A stretch of DNA of 5,645 nucleotides from Chloroflexota bacterium (GTDB lineage Bacteria; Chloroflexota; Anaerolineae; 4572-78): positions 1 to 5,645 of the forward strand of contig JAJRUC010000291.1 of the NCBI GenBank assembly GCA_024278015.1, read 5' to 3'. This document shows, in pieces, positions 1 to 4,375 of this stretch. The translations under genes and the position numbers were made by a program. The notes beneath the pieces are model-generated. The model had not been told where the DNA came from. It did no database searches and saw nothing but the letters and a program-made list of their open reading frames with translations. Positions within the stretch are counted from its first letter, which is position 1; each line of letters begins with the position of its first letter.

Positions 1-302
1 AAGACTTCCTCAAAAATTTCAAAGGGGTCGGTGAAGCCGCCGTAACCGGCCCCAAAGCCCCCGCCGGCGGCGGCCCCGCTAAAGCTGGCGTGTCCAAAGC
101 GGTCATAGGTGGCGCGTTTATCCGCGTCAGACAAAATTTCGTAGGCTTCGTTAATTTCCTTGAATTTTTCTTCTGTGCCGGGCGCGTTACTCACATCGGG
201 GTGATATTTGCGGGCCAGTTGGCGATAGGCTTTTTTTAGATCGGCTTGCGATGCGTTCCGCTGCACGCCCAAAACCTCGTAATAGTCACGTTTTGCGCTC
301 AT
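1..302 (-). CDS. dnaJ: DnaJ (Hsp40) co-chaperone, N-terminal 100 residues only
   Basis: J-domain co-chaperone that delivers unfolded clients to DnaK and stimulates its ATPase in the cytoplasm. The window holds only the first 100 codons; the gene runs off the left edge. Residues about 5-70 form the J domain: it opens with RDYYEVLGV, has helix II DLKKAYRQLARKYHPD with the catalytic HPD at residues 34-36, and ends with AYEILSDADKRATYDRFG. A Gly/Phe-rich stretch follows (about 75-90, GGGFGAGYGGF), as in class I/II DnaJ; the zinc-finger and C-terminal domains are outside the window. The start ATG at 302-300 is well supported: the next in-frame codons upstream contain no start and reach a TAA. No good Shine-Dalgarno lies at normal distance; the nearest AAGGA is 18 nt away. 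It lies 50 bp after dnaK, presumably co-transcribed. Confidence 0.96.
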   Translation of the reverse strand, partial: MSAKRDYYEVLGVQRNASQADLKKAYRQLARKYHPDVSNAPGTEEKFKEINEAYEILSDADKRATYDRFGHASFSGAAAGGGFGAGYGGFTDPFEIFEEV

Positions 303-352
303 AAACTTGTTATGCCATATTCCTTAAATGTCGATATAAAAATTCAATCCGG

Positions 353-2251
353 TTAAGCTTCCTCAAACTGGCCGTCGATGATGTCTTCATCGGCGGCGGG
401 GGCCTCATTGGCAGAGGATGACGCGCCGCTGTCCGGCGCTGCCCCCGGCTGCCGGTACATCTGCGCCCCGACTGTCTGCATCAATTGGGCCAGAGCATCG
501 CCGGCAGCTTGCACAGCGTCAATATCCTGCCCCTGCAAGGCGGTTTTCAGGGCGGCCATATCGCCCTCAAGTTGAGACTTCAGGCCGGCGTCCAGTTTAT
601 CGCCAAAATCCGCCAGCATTTTTTCGGCGGCGTGGAGCGTCCCTTCGGCCTGGTTGCGGGTTTCAATTTCCTGCTTGCGGCGCTCGTCCTCGGCCTGATG
701 CTCTTCCGCCTCCTGCACCATGCGCTCAATTTCCGCGTCGCTCAGGCCGCTGTCCGGCTCAATACGCATGTGCTGGTCGCGCCCGGTGGCCTTGTCGGTG
801 GCGGTCACGTTCAAAATACCGTTGGCGTCCACATCAAAGGCCACTTCAATTTGGGGGATGCCTCTGGGGGCCGGGGGAAAGCCGTCGAGGATGAATTTGC
901 CCAGACTTTTGTTGTGGGCCACCATCGGACGCTCGCCCTGCACCACGTGAATTTCAACCTGGGTCTGGTTATCGGAGGCGGTAGAAAAGACCTGGCTTTT
1001 TTTGGTGGGGATGGTGGTATTGCGCGAAATCAGGGCCGTAGCCACCCCGCCCAGCGTTTCGATGCTGAGGGTAAGGGGGATGACATCCAGCAGCAGAACA
1101 TCTTTCACTTCTCCGGCCAAAACGCCGGCCTGAATGGCCGCGCCCACGGCCACCACTTCATCGGGATTAACGCCTTTGTGCGGCGGCTTGTGGAACATTT
1201 TTTGCACCGCATCCTGCACGGCGGGCATACGGGTTTGGCCGCCCACCAAAATCACATCGGTAATGTCTTGTGTGCCCAGTTTGGCGTCTTTCAAGGCGGC
1301 CCGCACCGGCAAAAGCGATTTTTGGACAAGGTGTCGGGTCAGTTGCTCCAGTTTGGAGCGGGTGATGGGCGCCACCAGATGTTTGGGGCCGGCGGCGTCG
1401 GCGGTAAGGTAGGGCAGGTTGATTTCGGTTTGCATGGTGGTCGAAAGCTCAATCTTCGCTTTTTCTGCCGCCTCCTTAAGCCGTTGCAGGGCCTGCGTAT
1501 CCGCGCTCAGGTCAATGCCGTTTTCCCGCTTGAAGGTGTCTATCAAATACAAAATGAGGGTCTGGTCAAAGTCATCGCCCCCCAGCAGGGTGTCGCCGTT
1601 GGTCGATTTCACTTCAAAGACGCCATCGCTAACTTCGATGACAGAAATATCGAAGGTACCGCCGCCGAGGTCGTACACGGCAATTTGCTCATCTTCCTGC
1701 CTGTCCAGGCCGTAAGCCAGCGAAGAGGCGGTCGGCTCGTTAATAATGCGCAGCACCTCCAGGCCGGCAATTTTACCGGCGTCTTTGGTGGCCTGGCGCT
1801 GGGTATCGTTAAAATAGGCGGGCACGGTAATGACAGCCTGGGTGACGGGTTGGCCCAAACAGGCTTCGGCATCGGCTTTGAATTTTTGCAAAATCATGGC
1901 GCTGATTTCCGGAGGGCTATATTCTTTATCGCCCATCACCACGCGCACATCGCCATTGGGGGCTTCTTTTACGTCATACGGCACAAATTTTATGGCCCGC
2001 TGCACTTCGGGGTTTCTGAATTTGCGGCCCATAAACCGTTTAATCGAAAAGATGGTGTTTTTGGCGTTGACCACAGATTGCCGTTTGGCAATTTGGCCCA
2101 CCAGTCGCTCGCCGGTTTTGGGGTTTACCGCCACCACCGATGGCGTGACGCGGCTGCCTTCGGCATTGGGGATGACCACGGGGTCTCCCCCTTCCATCAC
2201 GGCCATAACAGAGTTGGTAGTGCCCAGGTCAATGCCGATGATTTTTCCCAT
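353..2251 (-). CDS. dnaK: Hsp70 chaperone DnaK, complete, 632 aa
   Basis: ATP-dependent chaperone that binds exposed hydrophobic peptides in the cytoplasm and works with DnaJ and GrpE. Length and layout match bacterial DnaK. The nucleotide-binding domain (about 1-383) has the Hsp70 signatures IDLGTTNS (7-14), DLGGGTFDISVIEV (194-207) and VILVGGQTRMPAVQ, with phosphate-site residues K71, E172 and T199. The interdomain linker is DVLLLDV (384-390). The substrate-binding beta domain spans about 390-500, the helical lid about 500-597, and a Gly/Ala/Ser-rich tail ends in acidic DEDIIDGQFEEA. The segment around residues 80-105, absent from classical Firmicute-type Hsp70s, is present. After the linker it reads IPLTLSIET, where E. 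coli has TPLSLGIET. The ATG is preceded at 9 nt by a good Shine-Dalgarno. It is the third gene of the operon but is separated from grpE by a 302-bp spacer full of repeats. Confidence 0.99.
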   Translation of the reverse strand: MGKIIGIDLGTTNSVMAVMEGGDPVVIPNAEGSRVTPSVVAVNPKTGERLVGQIAKRQSVVNAKNTIFSIKRFMGRKFRNPEVQRAIKFVPYDVKEAPNGDVRVVMGDKEYSPPEISAMILQKFKADAEACLGQPVTQAVITVPAYFNDTQRQATKDAGKIAGLEVLRIINEPTASSLAYGLDRQEDEQIAVYDLGGGTFDISVIEVSDGVFEVKSTNGDTLLGGDDFDQTLILYLIDTFKRENGIDLSADTQALQRLKEAAEKAKIELSTTMQTEINLPYLTADAAGPKHLVAPITRSKLEQLTRHLVQKSLLPVRAALKDAKLGTQDITDVILVGGQTRMPAVQDAVQKMFHKPPHKGVNPDEVVAVGAAIQAGVLAGEVKDVLLLDVIPLTLSIETLGGVATALISRNTTIPTKKSQVFSTASDNQTQVEIHVVQGERPMVAHNKSLGKFILDGFPPAPRGIPQIEVAFDVDANGILNVTATDKATGRDQHMRIEPDSGLSDAEIERMVQEAEEHQAEDERRKQEIETRNQAEGTLHAAEKMLADFGDKLDAGLKSQLEGDMAALKTALQGQDIDAVQAAGDALAQLMQTVGAQMYRQPGAAPDSGASSSANEAPAADEDIIDGQFEEA

Positions 2252-2260
2252 AATAGATTG

Positions 2261-2267
2261 CTCCCTT
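2261..2267 (-). promoter_or_regulatory. dnaK ribosome binding site
   Basis: Read on the minus strand the sequence is AAGGGAG, 9 nt before the dnaK ATG. It supports the chosen start. Its 5' end overlaps the TTGTA direct repeat that flanks the MITE-like element, so the element stops just short of destroying it. Confidence 0.8.
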
Positions 2268-2270
2268 GTA

Positions 2271-2438
2271 ACCTCAATTCGGGATAAGGATTATAATCCA
2301 CAGCTTAACACAGATGGACATTATAATGCCCTGCGGGTACAGATTTTTTATTTTTTGATTTTATCGGTGTTAATCTGTGTCCATCTGTGGACTGTTTTGC
2401 CGTGTTTTGGCACATTTTTTCTTATCCCGAACTCAGGT
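2271..2438. mobile_element. MITE-like non-coding element with 18-bp terminal inverted repeats and 5-bp target duplication
   Basis: The left end reads ACCTCAATTCGGGATAAG (2271-2288). The reverse complement of the right end (2421-2438) reads ACCTGAGTTCGGGATAAG, matching at 16 of 18 positions, with an uninterrupted 11-bp core TTCGGGATAAG. The two ends are flanked exactly by the direct repeat TTGTA (2266-2270 and 2439-2443), as expected of a transposition target duplication. The 168 bp between carry no ORF of note and no transposase. They hold a second, inner inverted repeat (2309-2320 / 2378-2389) and AT-rich palindromes. The whole could fold as an interrupted hairpin. I infer a non-autonomous element mobilised in trans by an unidentified transposase; the family cannot be assigned from the ends alone. 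The alternative is an intergenic repeat with coincidental flanks. Confidence 0.65.
2309..2389. repeat. Inner inverted repeat CACAGATGGACA within the MITE-like element
   Basis: CACAGATGGACA at 2309-2320 is perfectly inverted at 2378-2389, with a 57-bp AT-rich spacer. The right arm carries the motif ATCTGTG twice in tandem at a 10-bp step. The left arm looks like the same sequence with one 10-bp unit missing: TCCACAG (2297-2303) and TTAACACAGAT (2305-2315) both recur on the opposite strand in the right arm, the latter with one mismatch. From memory, CACAGAT-type intergenic repeats are common in environmental bacterial genomes; I cannot verify a match here. Confidence 0.6.
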
Positions 2439-2446
2439 TTGTAAAT

Positions 2447-2511
2447 AGCAGTCAGCCGTCAGCTTGCAGTTATCCTGTTTTGAAGCTGATAACTGGCTGC
2501 TGAAAGCTGAG
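2447..2511. repeat. Palindromic block of degenerate 7-bp repeats
   Basis: Four heptads run in one direction: AGCAGTC, AGCCGTC, AGCTTGC, AGTTATC (2447-2474). After a 9-nt centre, four more follow with roughly complementary character: AGCTGAT, AACTGGC, TGCTGAA, AGCTGAG (2484-2511). The arms pair perfectly at CAGTTATC/GATAACTG (2467-2474 / 2488-2495, 13-nt loop) and again at TCAGCTT/AAGCTGA (2459-2465 / 2504-2510). In RNA this would give a stable stem between grpE and dnaK. It looks like a dispersed heptanucleotide repeat of the kind reported in cyanobacteria and other environmental bacteria; no identity to a named family is claimed. Confidence 0.6.
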
Positions 2512-2553
2512 TTCCTCTGAAAACAATTTGCTTCAGCCGTGATATGATACAGA

Positions 2554-3129
2554 CTACCGGGCCACGCGCACCAAAGCGGGCCGCAAAATGCGAGTACCCA
2601 TTTTATACCCTTTGCGTAATTCGGCAATAATATGATTTGAGTCGTGTTCCGGGCTGTCTTCACAGGTCACGGCTTCGTGCAGGGTGGGGTCAAACTCGCC
2701 GGTGGCAGCAATGGCCTCTACGCGATTATCTTCCAGAATTTTCAGGAGTTTGCGTTGCACCAGCTTAAAGCCGGCCAGCCAGTTTTGCTCCTGCCCGGTT
2801 AAATTGGCCGGCACATTTTGAAAAGCCAGGTCCAGGTCATCGAGTACCGGAAACAGGGCGGCGATGATTTGGGCGGTTGTCTCTTCATGTCGCCGGGCCG
2901 CCTGTTCAAGTTGGCGTTTTTTGTAATTCTGCAATTCGGCGGTGGCGCGTTGCCAGCCATCCAGATTTTTGGCCGCTTCAGCTTGCGCCGCCTCCAGTTT
3001 GGCCGGCAAGCCCTCTGCCGGCGCGGACGCTTCCGCTTCGGGGGCGGGTTGGGGCTGTTCTGCGTCGGCTTCCGGGGCGGCCGGGATGCGGGCTTCGGCG
3101 AGAGATTGGTCTTCTGCTGCGAGAGTCAT
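2554..3129 (-). CDS. grpE: GrpE nucleotide exchange factor for DnaK, 191 aa
   Basis: Cytoplasmic homodimer that opens the DnaK nucleotide-binding cleft to release ADP and can act as a thermosensor. Residues 1-42 are an Ala/Pro/Glu-rich, probably disordered acidic leader. About 43-90 form the long dimerising coiled-coil helix (KLEAAQAEAAKNLDGWQRAT, then NYKKR typical of GrpE). About 90-135 hold the short helices (FPVLDDLDLAF). The C-terminal beta-wing, which contacts DnaK, runs from about 136 with FDPTLHEAV (146-154) and the family signature LRKGYKMGTRILRPALVRVA (171-190) at the very end. Length is normal. The ATG is supported by GAGGTG 7 nt upstream and lies 23 bp after the hrcA stop, so the two genes are surely co-transcribed. 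The 302-bp spacer to dnaK downstream is unusual. Confidence 0.98.
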   Translation of the reverse strand: MTLAAEDQSLAEARIPAAPEADAEQPQPAPEAEASAPAEGLPAKLEAAQAEAAKNLDGWQRATAELQNYKKRQLEQAARRHEETTAQIIAALFPVLDDLDLAFQNVPANLTGQEQNWLAGFKLVQRKLLKILEDNRVEAIAATGEFDPTLHEAVTCEDSPEHDSNHIIAELRKGYKMGTRILRPALVRVAR

Positions 3130-3136
3130 AAATTTT

Positions 3137-3142
3137 CACCTC
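3137..3142 (-). promoter_or_regulatory. grpE ribosome binding site
   Basis: On the minus strand GAGGTG(A) lies 7 nt before the grpE ATG, within the 23-bp hrcA-grpE gap. It is clearly stronger than anything in front of hrcA and fixes the grpE start. Confidence 0.8.
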
Positions 3143-3152
3143 GTGGGGATTT

Positions 3153-4181
3153 TCAAGCGGTTTGAGAGCCGTACAAATCGCCCATCAAATTACTCATCAA
3201 GCCGGACATAAACTGGACGATTGACACGGCGCGACTGTACGGCATACGGATGGGGCCAACCACGCCCAGGGTGCCGGTGGCGCCGTCGGCGGTGCCGTAG
3301 CTGGATAAGACGATGCTGATTTGCGAGAGGTCGTTCCACTGGCCTTCGCCGCCGATGATAATTTGCACGCCCTGCCGGCCCAGTGTTTGGCCGACAATTT
3401 GTTCAACCAGACGGCGTTCTTCAAGGATGCGGATGACCTGCTCAAGAATATCGCTTTGCACCACGTCTGTTTCCAGCAGATGCAACAGACCGGCATGGTA
3501 CATATCGCTGGTTTGGCGCAGGTTCAGGCGCTGCATCATCTCAGACACAACGATGGCTACCTGCAAGGTCAGTCCGGACAGGGTCGGCATCATCGTTTTA
3601 ACCCGATTGACCATCTTGCCGGACCACAATTCGGTTAAACGACGGGAGATAACGCGCAAATCGTCCTGGGTTTGGGCAATTTCCAGATTGATGATTTGCT
3701 GTTTGACGGTGCCTTCTTTCAAAACCAGTATCAACAAAGCTACCCGGTCCTGAATAGAAACCAGTTCTACGTGCTTCACTTCGCATTGTTTGATTTTGGG
3801 GGATGTGACCAGCGAGGCGTTGTGGGTTGAGTGAGCCAGCACCGCCGCGCTCAAGCGCATCCACTGGTCCAGTTCCAGCCGGGCCTGATGAAATTGATGC
3901 TGAATCATCAATTGCTCGGTGGATGAAAGGATGGCTTCGTCCATCAATTTTTGCACAAAATATCGAAAACCGTTTTCTGACGGCGCGCGCCCGGCAGAGG
4001 TGTGGGGCTGAACCAGATAGCCCTTCTGCTCCAAAGCGGCCATTTCGTTGCGCACCGTGGCAGAACTGACCCCCAGCTTGTATTTATGCACCAACGTGTT
4101 CGACCCCAGGGGGGCGCCGGTTTTTATATGCTCGCTAACGATAATTTTTAAAATCGTTTCTTGTCGGGGCGTTAATTCCAT
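3153..4181 (-). CDS. hrcA: Heat-inducible transcription repressor HrcA, 342 aa
   Basis: Dimeric repressor that binds the CIRCE operator and shuts off the class I heat-shock operon; in studied bacteria its activity depends on GroEL. The N-terminal winged-helix domain (about 1-75) has LTPRQETILKIIVSEHI, the recognition region GVSSATVRNEM (37-47), then GYLVQPHTSAGRAPSENGFRYF, all hallmarks of HrcA. About 80-240 covers the GAF-like dimerisation domain. The C-terminal part has IIIGGEG (274-280) and GTLGVVGPIRMPYSRAVSIV (303-322), matching the family's conserved end. Length is typical. The ATG at 4181 gives the canonical N-terminus and an in-frame TGA lies six codons upstream, so no earlier start is available. 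No convincing Shine-Dalgarno precedes it. Its own CIRCE operator lies 31 bp upstream of the start codon, implying autoregulation. Confidence 0.98.
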   Translation of the reverse strand: MELTPRQETILKIIVSEHIKTGAPLGSNTLVHKYKLGVSSATVRNEMAALEQKGYLVQPHTSAGRAPSENGFRYFVQKLMDEAILSSTEQLMIQHQFHQARLELDQWMRLSAAVLAHSTHNASLVTSPKIKQCEVKHVELVSIQDRVALLILVLKEGTVKQQIINLEIAQTQDDLRVISRRLTELWSGKMVNRVKTMMPTLSGLTLQVAIVVSEMMQRLNLRQTSDMYHAGLLHLLETDVVQSDILEQVIRILEERRLVEQIVGQTLGRQGVQIIIGGEGQWNDLSQISIVLSSYGTADGATGTLGVVGPIRMPYSRAVSIVQFMSGLMSNLMGDLYGSQTA

Positions 4182-4212
4182 ATTCTGATGTTTATCTCAC
4201 CCATTCATCAAT

Positions 4213-4239
4213 TTAGCACTCAAACAGGATGAGTGCCAA
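4213..4239. promoter_or_regulatory. CIRCE operator (HrcA binding site)
   Basis: The plus strand reads TTAGCACTC (4213-4221), nine bases, then GAGTGCCAA (4231-4239). The family consensus is TTAGCACTC-N9-GAGTGCTAA, so 17 of 18 arm positions match and the spacer has exactly the canonical length. It lies between the promoter and hrcA, overlapping the start of the predicted transcript, where bound HrcA would block initiation. Confidence 0.97.
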
Positions 4240-4249
4240 AGCACAGGGG

Positions 4250-4278
4250 ATGATACCACGAAGCCGGACGGCTGTCAA
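4250..4278 (-). promoter_or_regulatory. Sigma-70-type promoter of the hrcA-grpE-dnaK-dnaJ operon
   Basis: On the minus strand a perfect -35 box TTGACA (4278-4273) is followed after exactly 17 bp by TATCAT (4255-4250), five of six to the -10 consensus. A start at about 4242-4243 would put CIRCE at roughly +4 to +30 and leave about 60 nt of leader before hrcA. The position and spacing, directly next to CIRCE, make it the main promoter of the operon. Confidence 0.88.
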
Positions 4279-4312
4279 ACCATCGAAAGGGCCGGCAGCA
4301 ATCCTCGTAAAC

Positions 4313-4340
4313 AAAATGCAGACCATACGGTCTGCATTTT
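4313..4340. terminator. Hairpin terminator between the surface-protein gene and the hrcA promoter
   Basis: A perfect 12-bp inverted repeat, AAAATGCAGACC and GGTCTGCATTTT, encloses a 4-nt loop. On the minus strand the stem ends in TTTT followed by GTTT, 35 nt after the stop codon of the surface-protein gene, so it should end that transcript and isolate the heat-shock promoter. The plus strand also ends in a T run, so it could act in both directions, though no plus-strand gene is seen. Confidence 0.85.
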
Positions 4341-4375
4341 TCCGTGCCCGCAATCAAAAAGTCAACTGGTGTAAA

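Larger units (their letters stand above)
2252..2553. other. 302-bp gene-free spacer inside the operon (grpE-dnaK)
   Basis: No coding sequence is supported here. The spacer holds, from the dnaK side, the dnaK ribosome binding site, a MITE-like element (2271-2438) with its flanking 5-bp repeats, a palindromic heptad-repeat block (2447-2511), and about 40 bp of plain sequence before the grpE stop codon. If the element plus one target duplication (173 bp) is removed, a spacer of 129 bp remains. The neighbouring gaps of the operon are only 23 and 50 bp, so most of the excess length comes from inserted repeats. I see no T-rich intrinsic terminator on the transcribed strand, so read-through from grpE to dnaK remains plausible. 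Confidence 0.85.

Noticed and set aside
485..2287. A 600-codon open frame on the plus strand, opposite almost all of dnaK
   Set aside because: Long antisense frames opposite dnaK are a well-known artefact of its codon pattern and have been misannotated, for example as a glutamate dehydrogenase. The translation is rich in Gly, His and Phe with no recognisable domain, and dnaK on the other strand is unambiguous.
2341..2420. T-rich runs after the element's inner repeat, considered as an intrinsic terminator
   Set aside because: The T runs are on the plus strand, so the operon transcript has A runs there. No plus-strand gene exists to be terminated.
1830..2444. Plus-strand 204-aa frame over the dnaK 5' end and the spacer
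   Set aside because: It is mainly an antisense shadow of dnaK extended through the AT-rich element. It has no Shine-Dalgarno and no domain, so it is not an element-encoded protein.
2447..2511. Repeat block considered as a CRISPR array
   Set aside because: The units are 7 bp, degenerate and contiguous, with no unique spacers of regular length and no cas genes nearby.
2433..2663. Minus-strand 76-aa frame across the grpE 3' end and the spacer
   Set aside because: It overlaps the conserved GrpE C-terminus in another frame and runs through the heptad repeats; nothing supports translation.
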